Below, piece by piece: positions 40,755 to 50,224 of a stretch of 64,000 nucleotides of DNA. The notes beneath the pieces were generated by a model. The model saw nothing but the letters and a program-made list of their open reading frames with translations. It did no database searches and had not been told where the DNA came from. Position numbers and translations under genes: made by a program. How positions within the stretch are numbered: the stretch's first letter is position 1; each line of letters opens with the position of its first letter. Source of the stretch: CAVVEQ01 sp963806635 (GTDB taxonomy: Bacteria > Chloroflexota > Anaerolineae > Anaerolineales > Anaerolineaceae); contig CAWDZA010000023.1 in NCBI GenBank assembly GCA_963806635.1, positions 216,907-280,906 of the forward strand, in the 5' to 3' direction.

Positions 40755-40773
40755 GAATATATAATGAAATTAC

Positions 40774-40803
40774 ACCGCCCGGAAATTCTCCGGGCGGTTT
40801 TTT
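40774..40803 (+). terminator. Rho-independent terminator after the thioesterase gene
   Basis: ACCGCCCGGA / TCCGGGCGGT, 10-bp stem, 5-base loop, followed by six T. Confidence 0.9.
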
Positions 40804-41232
40804 CTACATATCGTGTGACATGATCATCAGGTTGCCCCGCCGGAACCATCCGGCAGCTTCCCAAAAACCCAAGCCGGTTTCGTTGTCGGTATAGACGAAG
40901 ATATGGCAGCGGGTGATCCCTTCAGCCACCAGTGCATTGAGACAGCGATCCACCAGCCCCCGGCCGATCCCCATATGGCGGGCATCCGGCGCAACCGCCA
41001 GATGCTGCAGGTATCCCCTGCGCCCGTCGTGACCGCCAAGGATAGCGCCCACCAGTTTGGCATTGATGCGGGCTTTGAAGCTGAACCCGGGATTGCGTTT
41101 TAAGTATTTTCCGATCGCTTCTGGAGAATCCGCGGCGCTCAAGCCGATCCCGGGCATCCCGTCCCACAGCGCACACACTTCCGGGTAGTCCGCCATGATG
41201 ATGGGTGAATATTCGACTTTGGACTCAGTCAT
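40804..41232 (-). CDS. GNAT-family N-acetyltransferase
   Basis: A 142-residue acetyltransferase from ATG 41232 (GAGAGG upstream). The acetyl-CoA loop is LAVAPDARHMGIGRGLVDRC (Q/RxxGxG/A form), preceded by AKLVGAILGGHDGRRGYLQH and followed by HIFVYTDNETGLGFWEAAGW. A longer N-terminus to 41340 overlaps the DUF362 gene and is unlikely. The substrate is unknown. It is the last gene of the mttB-DUF362 group, 22 bases after the DUF362 stop. Confidence 0.92.
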   Translation of the reverse strand: MTESKVEYSPIIMADYPEVCALWDGMPGIGLSAADSPEAIGKYLKRNPGFSFKARINAKLVGAILGGHDGRRGYLQHLAVAPDARHMGIGRGLVDRCLNALVAEGITRCHIFVYTDNETGLGFWEAAGWFRRGNLMIMSHDM

Positions 41233-41254
41233 TCCGGTTTTCCTCTCCCGAATT

Positions 41255-42374
41255 CTACACCCCCACCAGGCGGGCAAGCAGGTTGGGTCTGGGGGTGAGG
41301 GCGCCATGCGGGCAAACCTCCACACAGCACATGCAACCAATGCACTTTGAAAGGTTGAATGTGGCGGTGTCTTGAATTGTGATCACATCCGCAGGGCAGG
41401 ATTCGGCGCAGGTGCCGCAGGCGGTGCACTTTGTGGGGTCGATCTGTGGCTGCAGCTTGATCTTTTCCTGTATGGGGGCTGTAAACCAGGAGGGCATATC
41501 CAGGAACCAGCGTGCTTTGGGAAGGTCGAGCCTTCCAAGCTGCAGGATAGTGCGGTCCCCGGCAAGGTGAATAAGCTCCGGGTGATGATTCCCCAGTCCG
41601 CGTTCTTCCGCTTGCGCCAGGTGAACCACACCCCCTGTGGAGAATCCCATTGCCCCAGCCAGAACGCTATCCAGCGCAACCGCATCGGTAGAAGCTGCCA
41701 GCAGGTTGTAAGCATGCGGGGTGCCACTGGTACCCGGCCCATTACCCTCCATGCCGAGGATGCCATCCATGATGTTGAGCTGTGGTTTCACCAGCCCTAA
41801 AATATCCACCAGCGCCCGGCTGAATTCAGTCACCCCCGGTGCGCGGACGTGGATCTCGCGCTTGCGCCCGCCTGGCAGCACGCCAAGCAGGTTCTTGACC
41901 GCGCCGGTGTAGCGGGTGAGGGTATGGGTCTTCATTTTCGGCAGATTGATGACCAGGTCGGCATCCAGCACAGGGCGTGAGATGTAATAATCATACCCCG
42001 CCGACCTGACGCAGATAGGCACCCTTGAACTTGATCAACTTTGCTCCAGAGGCGGTGATGGCTTCCCCCAGTCCTTCTGTTTCCCAAACGCTTTTTCCCT
42101 CGTTGATCTCCGCAGCAGGGGAGTCCCCGACCCATACGATTCCCCCCTCGGCTCGAACTGCCTCCGCTACAGCACGGATCATCACAGGGTGGGTGGTCAC
42201 CGCCTTGCCGGGTTCTGCCGCGGTGAGCAGGTTGGGCTTGAGCAGCACCTTCATTCCGGGTTTTACGAACGCTTCTATCCCGCCAAAAGGCGCCAGGCAG
42301 GCTGCCAGCGCGGACCGAATCGTATCCAATTGATAATCTTCGCATCTCTGAATTGAAACTGTCGATGAAGCCAT
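41255..42374 (-). pseudogene. DUF362 protein with 2[4Fe-4S] ferredoxin tail, frameshifted
   Basis: The N-terminal part (MKVLLKPNLLTAAEPGKAVT, THPVMIRAVAEAV, GDSPAAE) reads to a premature stop. After the G4 run at 41996-41999 the next frame continues GYDYYISRPVLDADLVINLP, KMKTHTLTRYTGAVKNLLGV, and a C-terminal ferredoxin domain with CTACGTCAESCP and CIGCMCCVEVCP. The span is one base over a multiple of three; removing one G repairs it to about 372 residues. DUF362 proteins are widespread in anaerobes and uncharacterised; the ferredoxin tail implies an electron-transfer role. It is downstream of two MttB homologues, a setting consistent with corrinoid-dependent methyl transfer. Confidence 0.88.
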
Positions 42375-42431
42375 GATGTGAACCTCTAAAGGAAAGATGG
42401 ATTATTCTAACCCGCCGGGCGTATTTTGAGA

Positions 42432-43857
42432 TCAGCGGTCTGGGATTGACTGCAGGATCTGCTCAAATTTGGTCAACGTTTCCGCAGGGAGATTTGGTTT
42501 TTGATACTGTTCCACGAGCAAATCCGCGCGCGCACCGGCACGCGTGAACGCGTCTGGCGAACCAATCCCCTGCCAAGCTTGCAACGATCCTCTGTCGATC
42601 GCCTCCGAGGGCAAATATTGTTCCTTCCGGAAAAGATCGCGCGTTTCCCGCAGCTTGAGGAAATCCCCTTCTAGACCTGTTTGGGCAAAGGACCCAAGTG
42701 CAAGCGTGCCATCCTGGATATTTATCCCGGCTAGCAGGCGCTGCGCGGAGGCGATTGCCTCGGCATCCAGCACCAATTTTTCCACACTCTGGCAGTTGAG
42801 CGAATCGAGCATCCCAGCGCCGGAGATCATGTTGATCCCAGCCAGCGCGCCGATCAGGAACCCGGTGCTTGCCTCCGACCCGGATTGCGCATCAACCAGC
42901 TTGGAATCGCTGCCGCCCAGGTACCCGTGGGTTGGCAGACCCAGGTGTTTGCCCACGGCGGCAAACCCGGCATCCAGCATGGCTGTCTCCACGGCACCCA
43001 TCGGCGCGGAGCCGGTGCGCATGTCAAAGATAGCCGGGGCGCCGCCCCAGACCAGGGGAGCGCCGGGAGCAGCCAGCTGGTGAATGACGATGCCTGCCAG
43101 GTTTTCGGCGGCGTGCTGAACAAGCGAACCCGCCAGGGTCACCGGGGCGGTGGCGCCTGCCAGCGGCATGGAGACCAGCTCCACCGGCACACCCGCGCGA
43201 CCCAGTTCGATCAGGCATTGGCAGGCGAACTCTGTCCAGTGCAGGGGCGGGGAAGGGCAGACATCGAAGACCGCGCGCGGCATTTTGCGAAGTTTTTCGT
43301 CGCTGCCGGCATCGGCTGCCAATAGCGCGATCATGGCTTGGATATTCCTCGACGAGAAAGCTCCCGTGACCACCGGTTTCTGTGAATGCGTGAGCACCAC
43401 GAAAAGGCGGTAAATATCACCGATGATCGACGGCGCATCATGGCAGACCACCGCGGTGGATTGGGCGGCGAACTGAGGCAGCATCTCGGTCACCTGCACC
43501 AAACGGACCAGGTCGGCGGTAGAGGGCAGGGCGGTGTTCCAACGAATGCGGATCCAGAATGTTTACTGCGCAGGAGCCGGGGTCAAAGTGGATATCGTCA
43601 CCGGCGGAAAAGTGCACGGTCGGTTCTCCGCTGCGATTGTGAAGATAAAAATCCCTCCCGACCGAGGAAAGCGCGCGATCTATCATTCCTCCGGGAATCT
43701 GAACGATCGTGCCTTCCACCTTCGCGCCACCGTTTTCCAGCAGGCTGCATGCTTCCGGATCCGAGATACGGACGCCGGTAACCGCCAGGAGCTGATAGGC
43801 TTCTTCAAGAATGCGGTTTACAGCCTGCGGGGAAAGGATTTGAAATACTGGTTTCAT
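42432..43857 (-). pseudogene. MttB-family methyltransferase 2, frameshifted
   Basis: The N-terminal 110 or so residues (MKPVFQILSPQAVNRILEEA, VHFSAGDDIHFDPGSC, VNILDPHSLEHRPA) and the rest (STADLVRLVQVTEMLPQFAA onward, with GAPLVWGGAPAIFDMRTGSA and GYLGGSDSKLVDAQSG) are in different frames. The shift is at a GGG run near 43524; deleting one base gives about 474 residues. It belongs to the trimethylamine methyltransferase (MttB/MtgB) superfamily. No in-frame UAG lies at the site where pyrrolysine occurs, so it is a non-pyrrolysine type acting on a quaternary amine such as glycine betaine, or on an unknown methyl donor. It overlaps the upstream MttB gene. Confidence 0.88.
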
Positions 43858-45305
43858 TTCTTTTCGTAGGAAGTGATGATGCGGTTCAATTCCTCAGCCA
43901 GTTTCGGATCCAGCGGTTCGCCCGGATGGTTCTTCAGGATCTCCCGGGCTTTCTCTCCAGCCCATTCGCGGGCTCCATCTTTCTTTACGACCCATTCATC
44001 GTATGTTCTCCGGTCGAGGAGCTCCGGCAGCCAGAGCTCGCGCATGTGCGTGCGGGTGTGCTTGCGTGGAAGAAAGGTTCCGCCGGGACCGACTGCGCGT
44101 ATTTCATCCAGCGCAAGGGTTTCGGGGGTGATGCGGATCCCTTGCAGCATGTGACGAACCATGCTGAATATTTCGGAGTCCATCACCAATTGCTCGTAGC
44201 TCAAAATGCGCGAGCCGTGCAACAGACCCGCTCCCAGGAGCATATCCGCCCCGCTGGCGCAGGCCATGAAGCACGAGAGGCTGTTCTCCACCCCGGCCTG
44301 CCAGTCGGGCTGTTTGGCGCCGGTGGCAAAGGCACCCATCGAAAGCGGCACCTGGTAGTAATCCGCAAGCTGGTTTGTGGCTGCCCCGAAGAGGAAATCC
44401 TCCGGTCCGCCGCCAGTATAGGCTCCCGAGCGCAGGTCCATGGCGGTCTGTGCGGCGGCATAGAAGACCGGGGCGCCTGGGGAGGACATCTGGATAAGCA
44501 CCAGTGCGGCAATGACCTCGGCATTGCCCACCACCAGGTTGCCAGCCGGTGTGGCTGGGCCGGTAGAGGCGCAGGAGGCCATGGTCATATAGCCCACCGG
44601 CAAGCCGGCCCGCGCGGCGATCAACCCGGCTTCCAGGCTGCCCGGGTCGTGCGCCAGGGGGCTGACGGTGCACTGCATGATGGAAAGCAGCGGCCGGCGG
44701 CGCAACTCTTCCCGTCCCCCGGCCAGGGCGGCGGCCATCTCCACCGCTGTTTCCATTTCGCCCGGGTGCAAAAGGCTTTCGGTCTGGAGGTGCTTTGTGG
44801 TCACATTCCAGGCGGCTTCCAGTTCGTGCAGACCGCGACTCTGGGGCGGGCAATCCTGGGCGGAGATCATCGCCCACCAAAAACCAATCTGCTCCAGCGA
44901 ATCGGCAACCCGTGCGCAGTCGGAAACATCCTTTTTTGTTGAAGTACGCAGTTCCCCGGTGAAAGCATCCTGTACCTGCACCCCGCAGCCATCGGTGCCA
45001 AGGAAAACATGGCTGCCATCCAGGGGCAGGTCACGCCCCGGGTCGCGGGCAGCCAGCGCGTAAGTTGGAGGGGCGCCCTTAAGGGCATCCTCTACGACCG
45101 CTGCGGGGATACGCGCGATGCAGGTATCACGGTCAACAGATGCGCCATTGGCAGCCAGGATATCCAGCGCCTCAGGCAGGGGAAACTTAACCCCGACGGT
45201 CTCAATGACCTCCAGGGTGGCTGCATGGATCTGCTCGATATCTGACCGGGAGAGGACATCAACGCGAAAAGAGGGATTATCAATGGAAGAAATAGGTTGA
45301 GACAT
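43854..45305 (-). CDS. MttB-family methyltransferase 1 (non-pyrrolysine)
   Basis: An intact 483-residue TIM-barrel-type methyltransferase. Typical segments are DIEQIHAATLEVIETVGVKF, LDGSHVFLGTDGCGVQVQDA, SPLAHDPGSLEAGLIAARAG and TGGGPEDFLFGAATNQLADY. Continuous translation without UAG excludes a pyrrolysine enzyme. Homologues such as MtgB demethylate glycine betaine, passing the methyl to a corrinoid protein; a suitable corrinoid protein is encoded at 52301-52954. It overlaps the second MttB by 4 bases and is the first gene of the leftward operon. The substrate is unknown. Confidence 0.93.
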   Translation of the reverse strand: MSQPISSIDNPSFRVDVLSRSDIEQIHAATLEVIETVGVKFPLPEALDILAANGASVDRDTCIARIPAAVVEDALKGAPPTYALAARDPGRDLPLDGSHVFLGTDGCGVQVQDAFTGELRTSTKKDVSDCARVADSLEQIGFWWAMISAQDCPPQSRGLHELEAAWNVTTKHLQTESLLHPGEMETAVEMAAALAGGREELRRRPLLSIMQCTVSPLAHDPGSLEAGLIAARAGLPVGYMTMASCASTGPATPAGNLVVGNAEVIAALVLIQMSSPGAPVFYAAAQTAMDLRSGAYTGGGPEDFLFGAATNQLADYYQVPLSMGAFATGAKQPDWQAGVENSLSCFMACASGADMLLGAGLLHGSRILSYEQLVMDSEIFSMVRHMLQGIRITPETLALDEIRAVGPGGTFLPRKHTRTHMRELWLPELLDRRTYDEWVVKKDGAREWAGEKAREILKNHPGEPLDPKLAEELNRIITSYEKK

Positions 45306-45446
45306 ACTCCTCCGAGTTTCTCTAATTGGATACCCCTATGGGATTACAAGCGGAGATAAAATTATAGTGCAAATAGCACACTTGCTCGTTGTTGCTTGTC
45401 TTTTCAGTAAATTCTCTTATCATGGAAGAGAAATCCAGGATACTAA

Positions 45447-48131
45447 ATGACCTATCCTGACAAGGCTCAAAAGAACTCTGCGAATCCCGAACCAGAATTG
45501 GCTCAAGCGCCCACACGCCCCCCCAATACAGTTCTGCGAATCATCAGGTTTATTTCCAAGAAAATTATCACTCTCACGGTGATGGTGGTTATTGCGGTAT
45601 TCCTTTCCATCGTACTGGTTAATTATGGAGGGGGTATCGACGATATATATCGCGACGCAATCCTAATGTCTGTTACCAGTGTAAATATTAACCGCCATGC
45701 AGCCGGGCAACCGGTGATGACTCCCGAGGAGGAGCAGGTATATAAATGGGAGCAGGAAGAAGCGCTTGGACTTCACAAACCTTTCTTATTGAGAGCGGGA
45801 ATATATCTGACAAAAGCCCTCAAACTGGAATGGGGATCAAGTAGCGGTTTTTATACCAGTTATGGAAAGCGATACGGCCGGGTCGCAGATATTATCCGTG
45901 AACATATCCCCTTCACCCTGATCCTGGCAGGAACAGCAAACCTCTTTTTATTTTTTACCAGTATTTCCTTTGCATTGTTCCTTACACGGCGGGGCAAGGA
46001 GAGAGCCGCAAAATTTTTAGGTTACCTCACCCCTCTTTCGTCCATCCCAAATTGGATATATGGTTTGGTGTTGATCCTGATCTTCGCTGCGACGCTTCAC
46101 GTCCTGCCGTATGGGGGAATATTCGACAATCGGCCATCTTCCGATCCGGTGGTATATACCCTTGATTTTTTAAAACATATGATCCTGCCGTTTTTCGCTA
46201 TTTTCCTGGGAGCGTTCTTTATTAGCGCGTATTCCTGGCGTTCATTTTTTCAACTCAGCGCGCAGGAAGAATACGTTGATTTGGCAAAAGCCAAGGGTGT
46301 CCCATCGAATATGCTGGATCACCAGTATATCGTCCGGCCGGCACTACCCTTCATTCTGACCAGCTTTATTCTTATGTTGGTCACCTTCTGGCAGGGTGTG
46401 GTGGTTCTGGAGATGCTTTTCCACTGGCCAGGAATCGGAGAACTTTTTATTACTGCGATCAAGACCAACGACAGACAAATTTCCACGGCCCTGTTAGTAC
46501 TTTTTGCCTATATTTTAGCGATCACCATTTTACTTACAGACATTGTCATCGTACTTGTCGATCCGCGGGTCAGAGTGGAAAACCAGGATACTTCGACGAG
46601 GTCGATCCAAGGAAAATCAAGATTTCCTTTCAGAAAGAACTGGTTTGGATGGAAACGAACCGGAAAACCCGCAGAGGATCCTTCTTCAATTTCATCGGGT
46701 CGAAAATGCGATCATAAAATAAAGTTTTCAATACCTTACAAAGTTTGGTGGCGTGATTTGCAGCCAGTGATCAAACAGATCGCCAGGAATCCTACCGCAA
46801 TCGTCGGGCTTGTAATAATTACCATTCTGATAATCGTATCCATAGCGACCGTGATCTTTATCCCGCCAAGGGAAGCGGCAATCCTCTGGCGGAATAATTC
46901 TCCTTCAGCTTACACCCGGCCATTAAACGCTGAACCGACCTGGACGAATCTCTTCCGAAAAAACGCGCTTCCCAATTCGACCATTCTGGATAGTGCTAAG
47001 GGTGAAGGATTGAAGACTGTAATAAATAATGAAAAAGGGTTTGGAGAAACCGTGATCGAATTTAAATTCGATTATCCCTACGCCACCTACCCACAAGACC
47101 TCACGGTGCTATTTGAAACGGAAGTCAGGGATAAACTCCCTTTTGTAATATTAACTTGGATCACACCAGATGGGCGAGAGTTCGAATTGGTCAGAGAGAG
47201 TGTATCCAGCGAAGAAAAATTCACGATTTCAAGGGATTTTTCAGGCGGGGCGTCTGCCGCCAGAGCACAGCAAATTACTCCGCTTCTTATTGAAACCGGC
47301 GGACAGACACCGGCGATCAATAAATTGTTTACCAGTTCCAATGGAGATGGATCACAGGCTCAGAAAGGGTTGTATACCCTTCGGATCGAAGGTTTTACCT
47401 TCGAAAATGGTTCCAACCTGGATGCGCAGATGATACTCTACGGCAAGGTCTTCGGCGCCGCTGGAACGGATAACCTGAGAAGAGACCTAAAAGTTGGCCT
47501 GCTTTGGGGGCTTCCTGTGGCGTTATCTGTCGGTATAATCGGCGCCCTGGCGACCACAATTCTATCTGTAATCATAGCCGCGATCGCCGCCTGGTTTGAG
47601 GGCTGGGTAAATGGTTTGATTCAAAGGGTTTCCGAGATCAGCATGATCATCCCGACTTTCGCCCTGGCGCTCACAATTTTCTATATGGTTTCGAACAGCA
47701 TTTGGGTGACCTTCGCAGCCATTATCCTGCTCATGATTTTTGGAAACGCGGTAAAGACATATTATGCCGCTTTCCAATTAGCACTCCAATCTTCCTACAT
47801 CGAATCTGCCAGGGCGTATGGAGCAAGCGACTGGCGGATTATCTGGCGTTATATGGTGCCACCCATCTTACCCCTGGTAATCCCGCAGTTTACCATTATG
47901 GTTCCGTTCTTCGTTTTTTACGAAACCTCTTTGGCATTCGTGGGAGTCATGGATCCGGTTTTGCCAACCTGGGGGAAAATCGTCCACGATGCGCTGTCTG
48001 CAGGAGCGTACTCTGGATACAATTACTGGGTTATACAGCCGATCGTTCTAATATTGATCACGGGATTGGCTTTCACCATGCTGGGCACAGGTTTGAATAC
48101 TGCCCTCAACCCGAAGGAAGAAATCTACTAG
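45447..48131 (+). CDS. Fused peptide-type ABC transporter permease (DppB-DppC-like)
   Basis: One 894-residue chain joins two permeases. The N-terminal half (to about residue 375) is DppB-like with EAA loop EEYVDLAKAKGVPSNMLDHQ. After a basic linker, the C-terminal half is DppC-like with EAA loop SYIESARAYGASDWRIIWRY. Between TM1 of the second half and its core lies an extracytoplasmic insertion of about 180 residues (about 485-675; TVLFETEVRDKLPFVILTWI, YTLRIEGFTFENGSNLD), beta-rich. Normally these are two genes making a heterodimer for peptide or nickel uptake. No binding protein or ATPase gene is adjacent. Divergent from the MttB operon. Confidence 0.92.
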   Translation: MTYPDKAQKNSANPEPELAQAPTRPPNTVLRIIRFISKKIITLTVMVVIAVFLSIVLVNYGGGIDDIYRDAILMSVTSVNINRHAAGQPVMTPEEEQVYKWEQEEALGLHKPFLLRAGIYLTKALKLEWGSSSGFYTSYGKRYGRVADIIREHIPFTLILAGTANLFLFFTSISFALFLTRRGKERAAKFLGYLTPLSSIPNWIYGLVLILIFAATLHVLPYGGIFDNRPSSDPVVYTLDFLKHMILPFFAIFLGAFFISAYSWRSFFQLSAQEEYVDLAKAKGVPSNMLDHQYIVRPALPFILTSFILMLVTFWQGVVVLEMLFHWPGIGELFITAIKTNDRQISTALLVLFAYILAITILLTDIVIVLVDPRVRVENQDTSTRSIQGKSRFPFRKNWFGWKRTGKPAEDPSSISSGRKCDHKIKFSIPYKVWWRDLQPVIKQIARNPTAIVGLVIITILIIVSIATVIFIPPREAAILWRNNSPSAYTRPLNAEPTWTNLFRKNALPNSTILDSAKGEGLKTVINNEKGFGETVIEFKFDYPYATYPQDLTVLFETEVRDKLPFVILTWITPDGREFELVRESVSSEEKFTISRDFSGGASAARAQQITPLLIETGGQTPAINKLFTSSNGDGSQAQKGLYTLRIEGFTFENGSNLDAQMILYGKVFGAAGTDNLRRDLKVGLLWGLPVALSVGIIGALATTILSVIIAAIAAWFEGWVNGLIQRVSEISMIIPTFALALTIFYMVSNSIWVTFAAIILLMIFGNAVKTYYAAFQLALQSSYIESARAYGASDWRIIWRYMVPPILPLVIPQFTIMVPFFVFYETSLAFVGVMDPVLPTWGKIVHDALSAGAYSGYNYWVIQPIVLILITGLAFTMLGTGLNTALNPKEEIY

Positions 48132-48147
48132 ATACCAGGGGAAATTT

Positions 48148-50196
48148 TTAGGGGGTCACGCAGGGAATATATTTGAGCGCAGCAAGCGACTGAGCTTTTC
48201 CGACGCTTGCGGGAACCTCGCGATCAATGCGTTTCCAGAGGGCACACAGGCTGGGATGGATCAAGTTCGTCACCGCGGCGGAGTCGCGGGTGAGCTCAAG
48301 CGCCTTGGACCAATCTCCTGTATGCGCGACCCCCTCAATAAAGGGGAAGCGTTCCGCGGGATCCGAAGGTGTATCTCCCAGGGCAAAGGCGTTCTCCGCC
48401 AGGCTGGTCACTTTAGCCCAATCACCGTTTTGGGCTGCCAGGGCAGCCTTTTCATAATAATCGCACCATCCTGTTCCAGCATCCTTTTTGATAATGCCAT
48501 CCGGCAGGATCGCCTGTGGGGCGTTGATGATCCGATTCAGGTCGGTCAGCCGGGCTGCCTCGCGCATCGTCACTGGAATGGTTAGATCCAGGCTGTCGAT
48601 CTCCGGGTCCAGCACGCGCAGGCAGCCGGGTGGGTTGTAATAGAGCGCGATAGCGGCAGATGTGTTCCCAAAATACCTTGCGACCAGGTAATCCTCCTCC
48701 ACCGCCACACCCTTCTGCAGCGCAGCCAGGCTTTTGCCCAGACGAACACTCGGAAAATAAAGCATATAGGGCAGGCTGCCTCCCCTGTATTCCGGGGCGT
48801 AGATCCAGTTCACCGGCGCGGTGATGGAATTATCGCTGACATAATGAGAGGTCAGGTCGCCCGTCAGAAGCAACGTACCGCGCTGCAGGGCTGGAGCGCG
48901 CTCGGTTAGTTGTTGCAGAAAGCGGGTCTGCTGGTCCCAATCCCGGCGAAACCCGTTGGCAACCTGGAACTGCCAGCTGATGGATGCCGCCACGAGGACC
49001 ACAAGGAGGATCTCCGGCAGATGGCGCCACTTTCCGGGGAGACGGGTGAGAAACCCGAGGAGCGCAGTCAGGATGAAAGCCGCCCCTGGGATGGAAGGGA
49101 TAATAAACCGGTTGGAGGGGAATCCAAGCAGAATGGGTAGTCCGGTGATCCAGAAGGGGATGCTGCCTAAGACAAGCAGTGCCACCCCAATCAACAGAAA
49201 CTGGGCGGGCCAATTTAACTCGTTGGATTCTTCACCATATAGCTTCGCCCGGAAGAAATACAGACCCAGCAGCACAAGCGCCAGCAGGAAAAGCCCCGCC
49301 GTGAAAATAACAGTCAGCTTTCCCAGGCTGGCCATATTGGAGATCTGAAACGCCTGCAGCCAGCCCGGCACCAGCACGGTCCATACGCTTTGGGCTGCCG
49401 CGCCAAGGTATTTGAGCGCTGCCATCAGTGGATCTGATTTGAGGTCCGAGACCAGCGTGAGCGGGTAGCGGGTTTGGTAGGAGAAGACAAAAAACCGCCA
49501 GTACGTGATTCCCAGGAAGAGCAGCAGATATGGCAGGCTGTGCAGCAGGGTGCGCCCCATCCGCTGGCGGGGTTGCGCATAGCGGTGGGAAAGGGCGAAC
49601 CAGATGATAACCGGGCGGATCAGCTCCAGCAGGAAGAAGTATTCCATGGCCAGCATGTTGACCGCAGCCAGCAGAAGGGCAGGGATGTGCAACAGCCAAC
49701 CCCCTTTTTTTCCGCGGACGGCAAGAACCGTGAGGCACAGGGAAAGCAGGAAGCAGGTGAGCACCAGGAAGAAATGCCCCATGTTGATGGCAATGAACTG
49801 CATGGAAAAACCCGGGTAGACCAGGAAGAGCAGGCTCACCCACAGCGCGGCGCGGTACTGGCGCGGCCAGACAAGCAGCACCAACCCCCAGAGCGATATC
49901 GCCGCCGCCACCCGCCAGAACAGTCCAAAGATCTGCCATTGCCAGGGGCTGGAACCCAACAGGGCGGTGGTCTGGGCAATGATCCAGCCCCAGAAGGGGC
50001 GGTTGGTGGAAAAGTAGCGTGCCAGGCCGGCGGGACCGGTGGTCTTGGCCATCCAAATAAACACCCAGTCGTCCCAGTAAAACCCCATTTCACGGATGAG
50101 CAGCCCATAGGTGAGCAGCCCCACCAAAACGATGAGGATGGGCGCGGTGTACCAGGGAAAACGGAACGAGCGCAAAGGGGAGGGGGAAGTTTTCAT
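48148..50196 (-). CDS. GT-C-like polytopic membrane protein 1
   Basis: A 682-residue protein with about eleven to thirteen transmembrane helices and a C-terminal soluble region of about 230 residues. After TM1 is the acidic motif MGFYWDDWVFIWM (Asp-Asp in the first external loop), as in GT-C glycosyltransferases using polyprenyl-phosphate sugars. The tail (GCLRVLDPEIDSLDLTIPVT, CDYYEKAALAAQNGDWAKV) contains TPR-like helices. It is a paralogue of the next gene upstream. Catalytic function is inferred from topology and the DD motif only. Confidence 0.78.
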   Translation of the reverse strand: MKTSPSPLRSFRFPWYTAPILIVLVGLLTYGLLIREMGFYWDDWVFIWMAKTTGPAGLARYFSTNRPFWGWIIAQTTALLGSSPWQWQIFGLFWRVAAAISLWGLVLLVWPRQYRAALWVSLLFLVYPGFSMQFIAINMGHFFLVLTCFLLSLCLTVLAVRGKKGGWLLHIPALLLAAVNMLAMEYFFLLELIRPVIIWFALSHRYAQPRQRMGRTLLHSLPYLLLFLGITYWRFFVFSYQTRYPLTLVSDLKSDPLMAALKYLGAAAQSVWTVLVPGWLQAFQISNMASLGKLTVIFTAGLFLLALVLLGLYFFRAKLYGEESNELNWPAQFLLIGVALLVLGSIPFWITGLPILLGFPSNRFIIPSIPGAAFILTALLGFLTRLPGKWRHLPEILLVVLVAASISWQFQVANGFRRDWDQQTRFLQQLTERAPALQRGTLLLTGDLTSHYVSDNSITAPVNWIYAPEYRGGSLPYMLYFPSVRLGKSLAALQKGVAVEEDYLVARYFGNTSAAIALYYNPPGCLRVLDPEIDSLDLTIPVTMREAARLTDLNRIINAPQAILPDGIIKKDAGTGWCDYYEKAALAAQNGDWAKVTSLAENAFALGDTPSDPAERFPFIEGVAHTGDWSKALELTRDSAAVTNLIHPSLCALWKRIDREVPASVGKAQSLAALKYIPCVTP

Positions 50197-50224
50197 CGTT
50201 TAAAAATCTTTAAATCAACCTGCT

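Noticed and set aside
42432..43857. Pyrrolysine (UAG) read-through in the broken MttB gene
   Set aside because: The break is a frame change, not an in-frame UAG, and the intact sister gene has no UAG.
43926..44942. Plus-strand reading frame of 338 codons
   Set aside because: Shadow of the intact MttB gene on the minus strand.
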